NCBI GenBank assembly: GCA_902773925.1
Contig: CACYGI010000001.1
Location: 248,001-312,000 of the forward strand
DNA: 64,000 nt
Direction: 5' to 3'
Origin: an uncultured Bacteroidia bacterium
GTDB lineage: Bacteria; Bacteroidota; Bacteroidia; Bacteroidales; UBA932
Shown: one piece after another, positions 52,385-61,999 of the stretch
Numbering within the stretch: the first letter of the stretch is position 1
How the letters are laid out: the number at the start of each line of letters is the position of its first letter
Notes under the pieces: generated by a model
Told to the model about the DNA's origin: nothing
The model's input: only the letters and a program-made list of their open reading frames with translations
Databases searched by the model: none
Made by a program: the position numbers and the translations under genes

Positions 52385-52392
52385 TAAAGATA
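52385..52392 (-). promoter_or_regulatory. possible -7 box for the OLD-like gene
   Basis: TATCTTTA on the minus strand, one mismatch, about 35 nt before the ATG. Confidence 0.35.
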
Positions 52393-52419
52393 GAAAAAAA
52401 TCCCTTATGCAAACACTTA

Positions 52420-52944
52420 TTAGCATTGATTGATAAGCGTTTGTGCTCTTTTGATCATGGCCTCCTCAAAGTGCCAGGACATTGACTCCACGATTTCATC
52501 TTCTTCCTTATCGTTGGTAAAAAGGTAAAGGAATAGGCAGTGCTGCTTCAGTTCATCTAAGGTACGGTATTCTTCGCGCATTAATGATGGGATTTCCGAA
52601 TGAAATTCATGGGGTGAGTCTTGGTTGATATCATCGGCCTGGGCAATGTCAATTGAAAGTTGGTCGAAATAAGGTAGTTCGGTCGTTGGCTGATGACTCT
52701 CGTTGAGTTTGTTTACGACGTTCTTGAAGATCATTTCTTCTATATGGAAGCCTATCTGCTCGCACTCTTCCATACTTATAATTTGTGGCATATTTTGTTG
52801 AGGTTTAATCGTTTGTCTATCAGGCGTGTTGAGGCGACGGAAGAAGGCTTCCTTCATTACATCCTCAAACAGGCTCTTGTAATAGTTGTGTATGTCGCGG
52901 GTCCCTTCTTTGAAGATGGCCTGATTTTGAGTTTCGCTCATCAT
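52420..52944 (-). CDS. hypothetical protein, partner of the OLD-like ATPase
   Basis: The product is 174 aa, starting at either ATG of the pair at 52944/52941 (MMSETQNQ). A longer frame to 52977 crosses a CACCTTTG -7-like box (52963-52956). No motif is recognised. The protein is helical and acidic, with no signal peptide or membrane helix. It lies 70 bp upstream of the ATPase on the same strand with similar AT-rich codons, so it is probably cotranscribed with it. It could be a small effector or sensor. I do not recognise the family. Confidence 0.65.
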   Translation of the reverse strand: MMSETQNQAIFKEGTRDIHNYYKSLFEDVMKEAFFRRLNTPDRQTIKPQQNMPQIISMEECEQIGFHIEEMIFKNVVNKLNESHQPTTELPYFDQLSIDIAQADDINQDSPHEFHSEIPSLMREEYRTLDELKQHCLFLYLFTNDKEEDEIVESMSWHFEEAMIKRAQTLINQC

Positions 52945-53015
52945 CCCGCCGTTTACAAAGGTGTAGTACAAGACCACGGAAATAAAATCGCAGTCTTTTT
53001 GGCCTACGGTTGTCT

Positions 53016-53075
53016 CGTCCCCAGTTCTGGTCGGGGCGGATACACCGCTCCGCGGTTTTGCGCGAGGGGGGGGCG
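53016..53075 (+). repeat. left imperfect direct repeat flanking the TA module
   Basis: About 60 bp, roughly 80% identical by eye to 54993-55056. Shared words include GTTCT, GCGGATACA, CTCCGC and GTTTTGC. It is locally GC-rich in an AT-rich island. Confidence 0.6.
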
Positions 53076-53183
53076 AATTGTCTGGTGGAGAGGAGAATGG
53101 CTACAGTATATCTCTCTTCTCTTCAGTGGGCCTGTTTTTTTATGAAAAGAATAGGGGAGACGGCCAGATTGAAGAAAAAAAAG

Positions 53184-53191
53184 TATTTTTG
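53184..53191 (+). promoter_or_regulatory. -7 box for the ImmA-PIN operon
   Basis: TATTTTTG, an exact match 48 nt before the ATG at 53240. Confidence 0.55.
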
Positions 53192-53239
53192 CATTGTCAG
53201 ACTTTAACTCGGTTAGAATCTTGCCGATAGGATACAAGT

Positions 53240-54418
53240 ATGAAGATTGAGTACAACAAACATCGGGTAGAGTACTTGCTGTCATTGTTCAAGATGACGG
53301 GAGAGGAGTTGTTGTCTTCAATCAACAAGGACTTGAAAAGTCCTGTCACCTGGGAGGACATCGATAGTGACGAAATAGAATTGAATTACCTTAAGCGTAT
53401 TGACAAGGTGTTCAATAAGGGGTTGTTATATTACTATGATCCCGTTGTCCCAGTAAAGGACAAGAAGGTGAGTGTATTTTTCAGAAAGGAGAGTTTTACG
53501 ACAGAACCGAATATCGGTGCGAGGAAAAGAGTGCGTGAGTTTGAGGATTTGAAGACTCAGATTAGCGCCATTTCAATCATGTCGAAGTTCGACTTGAAGA
53601 GGATGCTGAGGACATATTCAGTTGAGGAGAGTCCTCGCGAAGTAGCCTTCTCTTTAAGAGAGGATTTACTTCCTGTCTTCAGTTCTGACAAGAGAGAGTT
53701 TTTGAAGAGCTATATCAATAAACTTGGCAAGTATAATATTCTGGTCTTTGAATTTGTTGACACTTTCAACAAGAAGGAGAAGGCAAACATTGACGGTTTT
53801 TATATTGAACCCAACGCAATTGTGCTGAAGAGGAACCAGGATGCTTTAAGCAGGGAGATTTTCACCCTCTCTCATGAGTTGGGCCATTATCTCCTCAGGA
53901 AGGAGGATGTGGATGAATTGGACTTTGCCAAGGTGACCGACCAGAACAATGAACTCTCGGACGTAGAGCGCTGGTGTAATCAGTTTGCCTTCTATTTGCT
54001 GCTTGGAGAAGAGAATGCGAAAAAGCTTGAAGCTATAGCGCAGTATGATCACAGAGTGGATTATGGTCACGATCTAGTCGCGGGTATTTCCCGACAGACG
54101 AACCTCAGCAGGCTGGCTATATTCACAAACTTGTTTTTGCAGCACCGTATGACATTCAATGATTACAGCAATGTCAGAGAGGAGTTGCATGAGCAGTATC
54201 TTGCTCGCAAAGAGAAAGAGAAACTTGACAGGGAGAGCAGAAAGGCAGCAGGAGAAAAGATAAAAGGGCGCAATCCGAAACCTATTCAGTCGGATTTGAT
54301 ATTTGACATCTACAACTATGCGCTCAACAAGGGAGTTGTTTCGGAATATGAATACTGTTCGGCTTTGAATATCAAGCCAATAGATATAAGTAGGGTTTTC
54401 TATGAAGGCAGTCATTGA
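53240..54418 (+). CDS. ImmA/IrrE-family metallopeptidase (antitoxin-side protein)
   Basis: The product is 392 aa. Zinc-peptidase motif HELGH with His212, Glu213 and His216, followed by a downstream Glu in VERWCNQFAF. The ~180 N-terminal residues are helical and probably carry a degenerate HTH (YNKHRVEYLLSLFKMTGEELL). COG2856 proteins of this shape are paired with DUF4411/PIN toxins in predicted toxin-antitoxin loci. Here the PIN gene overlaps its end by 17 bp. Codons are AT-rich. Imperfect direct repeats flank the pair. Confidence 0.88.
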   Translation: MKIEYNKHRVEYLLSLFKMTGEELLSSINKDLKSPVTWEDIDSDEIELNYLKRIDKVFNKGLLYYYDPVVPVKDKKVSVFFRKESFTTEPNIGARKRVREFEDLKTQISAISIMSKFDLKRMLRTYSVEESPREVAFSLREDLLPVFSSDKREFLKSYINKLGKYNILVFEFVDTFNKKEKANIDGFYIEPNAIVLKRNQDALSREIFTLSHELGHYLLRKEDVDELDFAKVTDQNNELSDVERWCNQFAFYLLLGEENAKKLEAIAQYDHRVDYGHDLVAGISRQTNLSRLAIFTNLFLQHRMTFNDYSNVREELHEQYLARKEKEKLDRESRKAAGEKIKGRNPKPIQSDLIFDIYNYALNKGVVSEYEYCSALNIKPIDISRVFYEGSH

Positions 54419-54965
54419 TACCAGTTCGCTTGTGTCGTTGGTGAGATACTATCTACCATTTGACACGGAAGGGAAGTTGAAGACTTTTCTTGAGGAGATG
54501 GTTGCGGCCAAGAAGCTTATCATTCTCGAACAGGTTGTGAAAGAATGCAAAAAGCAAGGAAAAGGGCAAGTGGTCAAGGCTCTGCCTTTCATTGATAAAC
54601 CCAAGAATAAAACTGCTGTTACAGGCGTTCCGGTCAATAAGAAGTTGTTCAACATGATTGACAACAACTTCATTAATGGCTCGGTTGCGGGACAGCTTCC
54701 ACCGGCGGAATATCAACTCGAACGGGATAAGTTTACGGAGGCGGCTGATTTTGCCATGGTGCTATATGCATATAGCATAAAGGAGAAGGAGGATGTTGTG
54801 ATTGTGACGGAGGAGACCAGTTACAGTAACGATGGCAAGCCTTTCAAAAAGATCCCGGGAATCTGTGATACTATTGGCATAAGGACACAGAATCTCCCGA
54901 CATTCTTATCTGAAAATAGTATTATTAACCTGGCCGTTGAGGTACAGAAGTCTTCGTTGTTTTGA
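54402..54965 (+). CDS. DUF4411 PIN-like toxin
   Basis: The product is 187 aa. The N-terminal strand AVIDTSSLVSLVRYY has the PIN Asp (residue 5). Further acidic residues occur in KECKKQG, EAADFAMVLYA (Asp near 117) and VIVTEETSY (about 128-135), consistent with a Mg-dependent RNase site. It overlaps the ImmA-like gene by 17 bp, so translation is coupled. Toxins of this class are predicted to cut tRNA or mRNA; activity is not shown here. Confidence 0.8.
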   Translation: MKAVIDTSSLVSLVRYYLPFDTEGKLKTFLEEMVAAKKLIILEQVVKECKKQGKGQVVKALPFIDKPKNKTAVTGVPVNKKLFNMIDNNFINGSVAGQLPPAEYQLERDKFTEAADFAMVLYAYSIKEKEDVVIVTEETSYSNDGKPFKKIPGICDTIGIRTQNLPTFLSENSIINLAVEVQKSSLF

Positions 54966-54992
54966 ATCCGGCAGTCGTCTTCGTTCTTATTG

Positions 54993-55056
54993 CGACCCTG
55001 GTTCTAGTCTGGAGCGGATACATCGACTCCGCCGTTTTGCACGATGGGGCGGAGCG
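54993..55056 (+). repeat. right imperfect direct repeat flanking the TA module
   Basis: Counterpart of 53016-53075, in the same orientation, beginning 28 bp after the PIN gene. Confidence 0.6.
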
Positions 55057-55419
55057 ACGTAACCGAAAAGAGCAGAAGGGCGGCCACTCTGTCCGCCACG
55101 AATAAAAGACCAGTAATACTATATCCAACTCTTTTGCCTGCTTAGGCAATCGAAAAAGCTCTCTAGTTCATGTTGGTTATCTTGAGTTCCATTTGTTAAA
55201 ATCAAGAGTATAACTCTATCTTATAAAAGAGTTAACAAAAAGATTATCAGTTTTTTTATAAGCAATCCCTTTGTAGACGCATTTGTAGGCCATATGTTAT
55301 TAACGCGACATACGAATGATTCACCGTTTTCACCATACAGCTTTGCAACTGCAGAATGGTCCTCAAGGCGTTTATATTATTTCTGGCGTTCTCTACGCCC
55401 CCTCCCGGCTGCCGGTCAA
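55057..55419. other. AT-rich non-coding stretch at the island's right edge
   Basis: No convincing gene. On the minus strand a 34-codon open tail without a start (55220-55119, DRVILLILTNGTQDN..) may be a gene remnant. AACTCT/AGAGTT (55213-55218/55227-55232) can form a hairpin, and CCGGT/ACCGG elements lie just beyond the stop of the serine hydrolase. Confidence 0.35.
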
Positions 55420-56625
55420 TTACCGGTTGCCGGGTTTGATGTACTGGTCGTAGAGCAGGTTGATGGTCTGGTAGTAAATCTTATAGACTTCGTTGATCTT
55501 GTCCAGTTTGGTGCTGGAGCAGAGGCAGACGAAACCCCAGTCCTCGCCCGGGCAGAAGAACATGCAGCTCTTAAGGCCCTGGGCGCTGCCGGTGTGACCC
55601 TTGAGCGTCTTGCCTTCGATAAACCGGGTTTCGGTGCGGGTGGTGAGGCAGTATTGCGTGCCAGGGCTGGCCGGGGTTACGGGCGTCAGCAGTTTTTTGC
55701 AGCCCGCTTCGGAAATGATGCGGTTGCCGTTTGGCGCCACGCCGCCGTCGCGCAGGGTCATCATCCACTTGGCCAGGTTGGGCGCGGAAATCTTCATTCC
55801 GCCGGTAGGCGACCAGTAGCAGCCGTCACGGCCGATCTCGTAAGAGCCGTCAGCCACCTTGATCTCGTTGACGCGCTCATAACCCTTGGCAAGGACGAGC
55901 TTGTCTTCCTTTTTGTTGTATGTGTAGAGTCGGGTGAACGTTGAATTGTCCAGCGAGTCCAGGTTGTAGCCCGCGTTGTCTGCGCCTATGGGACGAAGGA
56001 TGTGACTACGGACATACTCGTCAAAGCGCTCGCCGGAGACCTTCTCAATGATCAGACCTATGATATTGAGGGCGCGGTTGCAGTAGTCGTAGCCCTGGCC
56101 CGGCGGGTAGGGATGCCAGGCTGTGGCACGGATGACCTCGGGATCGGTCTGTGCCGGATCGACATATCGCAGGTCGCGGTATTTATCGGCTCCGCCGCCA
56201 TCCTTCATACTTGAAGTGTGCGAGAGCAGCATCTTCACCGTGATGGGGATGTCGGGATAGTCAGGATTGCGGATGCTCATCCCGAGAATGTCGTTGATAT
56301 CATCATCGAGCGACAGCTTGCCGGCCTCCACCAGCTGCATAATGGACATTCCGGAGAAGGATTTGGAGATGGACGCGATCCGGAATATGTCGTTGATCTC
56401 CAGCGGCTCGCCGGTGTCAAGGTCGCGCACGCCAAAAGCCTTTTGATAGATAATGTCATTGCCTTTGACAAGCACGACCGCCATACCGGCAGTGCGGCAG
56501 TCATCCATATATCCGAGAATCTGCTCTTCGATCTGTGACTGGGAAAGCTGTTGCGCGCTTGCCGGAGCGGCGCAGAGCAGCATCAGGAGCAGCGCTGCGG
56601 CGAGGGAGGGGAAAAACTTTTTCAT
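55420..56625 (-). CDS. class C beta-lactamase-family serine hydrolase
   Basis: The product is 401 aa from the ATG at 56625, with signal peptide MKKFFPSLAAALLLMLLCAAPASA. Motifs are intact: Ser85-I-S-Lys88, Tyr-x-Asn in YDYCNRALN, and HTG in GHTGSAQG. Conserved LLSHTSSM and SPTGGMKISAPNLAKWM support the family. It is more compact than the paralog at 33102-34610. A periplasmic DD-peptidase or esterase role is likely. It stands alone, downstream of the groEL terminator and next to the AT-rich island. Confidence 0.88.
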   Translation of the reverse strand: MKKFFPSLAAALLLMLLCAAPASAQQLSQSQIEEQILGYMDDCRTAGMAVVLVKGNDIIYQKAFGVRDLDTGEPLEINDIFRIASISKSFSGMSIMQLVEAGKLSLDDDINDILGMSIRNPDYPDIPITVKMLLSHTSSMKDGGGADKYRDLRYVDPAQTDPEVIRATAWHPYPPGQGYDYCNRALNIIGLIIEKVSGERFDEYVRSHILRPIGADNAGYNLDSLDNSTFTRLYTYNKKEDKLVLAKGYERVNEIKVADGSYEIGRDGCYWSPTGGMKISAPNLAKWMMTLRDGGVAPNGNRIISEAGCKKLLTPVTPASPGTQYCLTTRTETRFIEGKTLKGHTGSAQGLKSCMFFCPGEDWGFVCLCSSTKLDKINEVYKIYYQTINLLYDQYIKPGNR

Positions 56626-56656
56626 ACTCTCAAAGATAACAATACTTTTGAAAAAC

Positions 56657-56689
56657 AAACCCCGCAACCATCATCTGGTTGCGGGGTTT
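56657..56689 (-). terminator. groESL terminator
   Basis: A 14-bp perfect stem (56657-56670 with 56676-56689), 5-nt loop, followed on the minus strand by GTTTTTC. It lies 21 bp after the groEL stop. Confidence 0.8.
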
Positions 56690-56709
56690 CTTTTGCCCTA
56701 AAAGCAGGA

Positions 56710-58356
<1,647 letters not shown>

Positions 58357-58629
58357 TTATTTGAGAACTGCCACGACGTCTGACTGACGCATAATGAGAT
58401 AATTCTTGCCGTCAACCGTTATCTCCGTACCTGCATACTTGCCATAGAGCACGGTATCACCGGCTTTGAGTTCCATCGGTTCGTCTTTCTTGCCGCTGCC
58501 GACAGCGATTACCGTCCCCTGCTGGGGCTTTTCCTTTGCCGTATCGGGAATATACAATCCGCTGGCTGTCTTTGTCTCAGCCTCTTTGGCCTCAATCAGA
58601 ACTCGGTCTGCTAATGGTTTGATGTTCAT
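58357..58629 (-). CDS. groES: 10-kDa co-chaperonin GroES
   Basis: The product is 90 aa from the ATG at 58629 ([14 protein letters not shown]). The longer frame to 58698 has no family support and crosses the likely promoter. The mobile loop is [24 protein letters not shown] and the roof loop [12 protein letters not shown] (split here). It caps GroEL. No CIRCE (HrcA) element is seen upstream; an inverted repeat AGTGC/GCACT and a TGACA/TGTCA palindrome lie in the divergent region instead. Confidence 0.97.
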   Translation of the reverse strand: MNIKPLADRVLIEAKEAETKTASGLYIPDTAKEKPQQGTVIAVGSGKKDEPMELKAGDTVLYGKYAGTEITVDGKNYLIMRQSDVVAVLK

Positions 58630-58690
58630 AGTTGTTATTATTTTAAGTAACTTTACAATCCAAATGTGCGACAGGGAAATGGACAAAATG

Positions 58691-58722
58691 AGTGCCACGA
58701 CCGCCGCACTGACAATTTGTCA
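58691..58722. promoter_or_regulatory. inverted repeats between groES and the DUF5106 gene
   Basis: AGTGC (58691-58695) with GCACT (58706-58710), and the 13-bp near-palindrome TGACA-ATT-TGTCA (58710-58722) 5 bp before the ATG at 58728. They may be operators for either divergent gene; no known regulator is matched. Confidence 0.35.
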
Positions 58723-58727
58723 CAAGA

Positions 58728-59687
58728 ATGACGCGCAGATTTCTCTTATTGCTGATAGTTGCGACTCTCTTTACGGGCTGCCGCGGCGGCGGCTCTTCCT
58801 CCCGTGTGACCGGGGCTGCTGATACTGCGGCCCTCGCGCTCCACTCGTTTCCATATCCCGAGGCCCCTTCGATGATAAGAGGCAAAGATGCCATCCGACA
58901 GTGGTCGGCGATTCATTTCTGGGACAGGTATATCAGGATGGCCGACGGCCTTGCGGATGATGAAGATCTGCGCAGCGAGGCGATGAGCCATTATGTGCTG
59001 CTTCTGGATATGGTTTCGCCTGATGTGGTGCGTGCGGCCCAGGAGGCGGCATTTTCGCAGGCGGAGGCTGCCGAGGCGGCCAATCCCGAAGGGCAGATGC
59101 TGCATCGCCTGCTTCGCACGATGCAACATTATCTGGCCGATCCCAATTCGCCCTACCGCAACCAGGATTATTATATCCCGATACTTGAGAAGGCTGTCGC
59201 TTCTCCGCTTTGCTCTGACGAGGAAAAGACATCTGCCGCGTATCTGCTGCGGCTGTTTTCGCTTAACCGGATCGGAGAAGTGGCGGCAGATTTTCGCTAT
59301 AGCCTGCGCAATGGCCGCACAGGACATCTGCACGGCATCACCTCCGAATGGATCGTCATAATGTTCAGCAATCCCGGATGCGAGGACTGTCGCGCCACAA
59401 TCGAGGCCCTGCAGGCAGATGCCTCTATCGGCAAGCTGCTCTCCGATGGCCGGCTTACCGTACTCAATATATATCCGGACAGCGATCTTTCGCTCTGGTT
59501 TGAATATGCCGGGCTGTATCCGCGCGAGTGGATCAACGGGTTCGATCCGGACGGGAAGCTCCACTCGGATACGATATATTATCTTCCGGCCATACCGTCG
59601 CTCTATCTGCTTGACGGACAGAAGCGCGTCGTCTGCAAGGATGCCCCCGTGGAGCGTATCCTCTCGCGGCTGAAGGCGGCGGTATAA
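58728..59687 (+). CDS. DUF5106 / thioredoxin-fold lipoprotein
   Basis: The product is 319 aa. Lipobox LFTGC, Cys18. An N-terminal helical DUF5106-like part (~45-190, with IRQWSAIHFWDRY) is followed by a thioredoxin-like domain (~200-315) with FSNPGCEDCR, CxxC at Cys218 and Cys221, and a cis-Pro region YLPAIPSLYLLD. Such proteins are probably periplasmic thiol-disulfide oxidoreductases or reducing partners of outer-membrane proteins. It is divergent from groES, with short palindromes between. Confidence 0.85.
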   Translation: MTRRFLLLLIVATLFTGCRGGGSSSRVTGAADTAALALHSFPYPEAPSMIRGKDAIRQWSAIHFWDRYIRMADGLADDEDLRSEAMSHYVLLLDMVSPDVVRAAQEAAFSQAEAAEAANPEGQMLHRLLRTMQHYLADPNSPYRNQDYYIPILEKAVASPLCSDEEKTSAAYLLRLFSLNRIGEVAADFRYSLRNGRTGHLHGITSEWIVIMFSNPGCEDCRATIEALQADASIGKLLSDGRLTVLNIYPDSDLSLWFEYAGLYPREWINGFDPDGKLHSDTIYYLPAIPSLYLLDGQKRVVCKDAPVERILSRLKAAV

Positions 59688-59703
59688 ACGTTTTTACACG
59701 GAT
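59686..59703 (+). repeat. AAACGTTTTTACACGG motif before tadA
   Basis: 16 bp identical to 38193-38208. The CG steps are 10 bp apart. It lies directly between the DUF5106 stop and the tadA ATG. Confidence 0.6.
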
Positions 59704-59706
59704 AAA

Positions 59707-60144
59707 ATGAATGAAGTTGACGAGAGAATGATGCGCGAGGCGCTTCGCGAAGCCGAGGCGGCCCGTGATGAGCACGAGGTGCCCATCGGTGCCGTCGTTA
59801 CGTGCCGGGGCAGGATTATAGCCAAGGCTCATAATCTTACCGAAACGTTGCACGACCCGACGGCTCACGCCGAGATGCAGGCCATAACTATGGCCACGGA
59901 GTACCTTGGGGGCAAGTATCTCAAGGATTGTACGCTCTATGTCACCGTCGAGCCCTGTCCGATGTGCGCCGCCGCCCTCAACTGGGCACAGGTCACGCGC
60001 ATTGTCTATGGCGCCGCAGATCCCCGCCGTGGCTATACTCTCTTCTCTCCCGATCTGCTGCATCCGCGCACCGAAGTCGTCAGCGGCGTCCTTGCCGCCC
60101 CCTGCGCCGCCCTTATGACCGACTTCTTCAAAGAGAAGCGGTAG
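59707..60144 (+). CDS. tadA: tRNA adenosine(34) deaminase TadA
   Basis: The product is 145 aa. Zinc deaminase motifs: HAE with His54 and Glu56, and PCPMC with Cys84 and Cys87. The segment VPIGAVVTCRGRIIAKAHN and the C-terminal DFFKEKR fit TadA, which makes inosine at the wobble position of tRNA-Arg(ACG). A related guanine deaminase cannot be wholly excluded, but length and motifs favour TadA. It begins 19 bp after the DUF5106 gene and is probably cotranscribed with it. Confidence 0.92.
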   Translation: MNEVDERMMREALREAEAARDEHEVPIGAVVTCRGRIIAKAHNLTETLHDPTAHAEMQAITMATEYLGGKYLKDCTLYVTVEPCPMCAAALNWAQVTRIVYGAADPRRGYTLFSPDLLHPRTEVVSGVLAAPCAALMTDFFKEKR

Positions 60145-60169
60145 TGCTCCCGGAGCTTTCTACTTTGTC

Positions 60170-60937
60170 CTACGCCGGGAAAAGGCCGAAGACGGCGCTG
60201 CCGCTGCCGGACATTGAGGCGTAGATGGCTCCGCGCTCGTAGAAGGCCTCTTTGGTGCGGGCGATGACGGGGTGGGCCGCGAAGACTGTCGGCTCAAAAT
60301 TATTGACCAGGCGGCCGCGCCAGGAGCTGACGGGGGAGCCGAGGATGGAGCGAAGAGGCTCTGCGGGCACTGCGGGCTGGATGCCGGCATAGGCCTCGCG
60401 CGTCGTGACGTGGACATCGGGGACGGTTACCTCGATACGCCAATTCCCAAGATCGATATCGAAAGGCTCAAGGATTTCGCCGCGGCCCGAGGCGATCATC
60501 GGCCGGTCATAGATGAAAAAAGGGCAGTCGCTGCCAAGGGTGGCCGCAATCGCGGCGCACTCCTGCGTGTCAAGAGGCAGGTCGAACATCTGGCGAAGCA
60601 TCAGGATGGTGGCGGATGCATCCGCCGAACCGCCGCCGAGCCCGGCTCCTGCCGGAATCCCTTTCCACAGATGAATCTGAACCGGCGGCAGGTCAAAACG
60701 CGCAGCCAGCGCACGATACGCCCGAAGACACAGATTGTTGTCTATCGCAGCTGGATCGCCGCCGTCCAGTTCGATGCCGTACAGATGCATTGCGGTCCGC
60801 TCCGAAGGCAGAATCTCCAGTACGTCGCGCAGCCCGTCCCAGGGGATGAACAGGCTCTCGATATCGTGATATCCGTCCGCCCTGCGGCGCAGGACGTTGA
60901 GGCCGAGATTCAATTTGGCGTGAGGAAAGGCAATCAT
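60170..60937 (-). CDS. ispE: 4-diphosphocytidyl-2-C-methyl-D-erythritol kinase IspE
   Basis: The product is 255 aa. IspE is a GHMP kinase of the MEP isoprenoid pathway. Seen: PHAKLNLGLNVL, RADGYHDIESLF, the ATP loop GIPAGAGLGGGSADAS at 93-108, LGSDCPFFI, and the C-terminal MSGSGSAVFG. Slightly short but complete. It is convergent with tadA and divergent from the ThiL-like gene, with an AAACTTTG-like box about 14 nt before its ATG. Confidence 0.94.
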   Translation of the reverse strand: MIAFPHAKLNLGLNVLRRRADGYHDIESLFIPWDGLRDVLEILPSERTAMHLYGIELDGGDPAAIDNNLCLRAYRALAARFDLPPVQIHLWKGIPAGAGLGGGSADASATILMLRQMFDLPLDTQECAAIAATLGSDCPFFIYDRPMIASGRGEILEPFDIDLGNWRIEVTVPDVHVTTREAYAGIQPAVPAEPLRSILGSPVSSWRGRLVNNFEPTVFAAHPVIARTKEAFYERGAIYASMSGSGSAVFGLFPA

Positions 60938-60961
60938 AGCGCCAAGTTACGCAAAGTTTTG

Positions 60962-60969
60962 TAAATTTG
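60962..60969 (+). promoter_or_regulatory. -7 box for ThiL-like gene
   Basis: TAAATTTG, an exact match 22 nt before the ATG at 60992. Confidence 0.55.
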
Positions 60970-60991
60970 TAATGATACTAAAACCTGACTT

Positions 60992-61999
60992 ATGCGCACA
61001 GAAATCGCAACCCTCGGCAAGACAGCCCTCCTTGACGCACTTTTCGAAAACACCGAGTACCACAACACTCCGGTCCTGCAGCTCTCCGAAAAGGGAGAAA
61101 GCTGCTCGGCGCACCGCATCCTGACGGAAGGAGTGGATTTCGATCTGGTCTATACACCCCTCAAGCATCTGGGATACAAGTCAGTCCTCTATGTCCTGGG
61201 AGAGATATACGCGGCATTCCACAACCCCTGCGCCCTCTCGGTGCAACTCGGCATCTCCAGCAAATTCTGCGTCGAAGACATTCGCGAGCTCTTTGACGGC
61301 ATCCTTGCCGCCGCACGTGAGCATCATATCACGCAACTTTCGCTGGATATGAATCCCTCGCTCAACGGCCTGTGCATCAGCCTAGCCGCTGTCGGCCTGC
61401 AGAAGAAGGGCATCCGTGCGCTGCGCAGCCCGTACAAGAATATGGACCTCATCTGCCTTTCGGGCCGTCTGGGCGCAGCATATATGGGCTTGCACGTACT
61501 TCAGCGTGAGAAAGTGGCCTTCAACAAGGACGGCCGTCAGCCGGATCTGTCCAAGTACAGCAAGATACTGGCATCATACCTCAGCCCTGAGATCAATCCC
61601 GAGACCGTGACGCGCTTCGTTGCGGATGAGATATACCCCTCCGGAGGATATTTCGTGACGCGGGGCCTGGCCGATGCGGTGCTGCAGCTGACGCGCGACA
61701 GCGGCTACGGAGCAAAGATTTATCTCGAGAAGATACCTATGTCGCACCAGACCAACGAGGCTGCGGAGGAGTTCGGCATCGATCCGGTGACCGCGGCGAT
61801 GAACGGCGGCGACGACTTCCAGTTCATATTTACGGTGCCTATCGGCAAAAACGACATAATCCGCCGCAATTTCCAGGATTACGACGTCATCGGCCACCTT
61901 GCGCGGCCGGAAGTAGGTGCGGTGATGGTTACGCCTGAAGGCGCCGAGATACAGTTGCGTTCCCAGTCTTACGAGCCGGCCGGGGAATCAGAGCAATAA
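60992..61999 (+). CDS. ThiL/PurM-like (AIR synthase-related) protein
   Basis: The product is 335 aa. The fold of the ThiL/PurM family is suggested by EGVDFDLVYTPLKHLGYKSVLYVLGEIYAA, YLSPEINPETV, SGGYFVTRGLADAVLQLTRDSG, EEFGIDPVTAAMNGGDDFQFIFTVP (GGDDF near 270). ThiL phosphorylates thiamine monophosphate; the final motif resembles that of ThiL. But the N-terminal metal/nucleotide motif (FDLVYTP..) is only a loose match, so another kinase is possible. Its last 71 bp overlap the convergent ABC permease gene. Confidence 0.7.
   Translation: MRTEIATLGKTALLDALFENTEYHNTPVLQLSEKGESCSAHRILTEGVDFDLVYTPLKHLGYKSVLYVLGEIYAAFHNPCALSVQLGISSKFCVEDIRELFDGILAAAREHHITQLSLDMNPSLNGLCISLAAVGLQKKGIRALRSPYKNMDLICLSGRLGAAYMGLHVLQREKVAFNKDGRQPDLSKYSKILASYLSPEINPETVTRFVADEIYPSGGYFVTRGLADAVLQLTRDSGYGAKIYLEKIPMSHQTNEAAEEFGIDPVTAAMNGGDDFQFIFTVPIGKNDIIRRNFQDYDVIGHLARPEVGAVMVTPEGAEIQLRSQSYEPAGESEQ

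Noticed and set aside
58630..58727. CIRCE/HrcA operator upstream of groES
   Set aside because: The arms present read AGTGC..GCACT, the reverse order of CIRCE, and the conserved flanks are missing.
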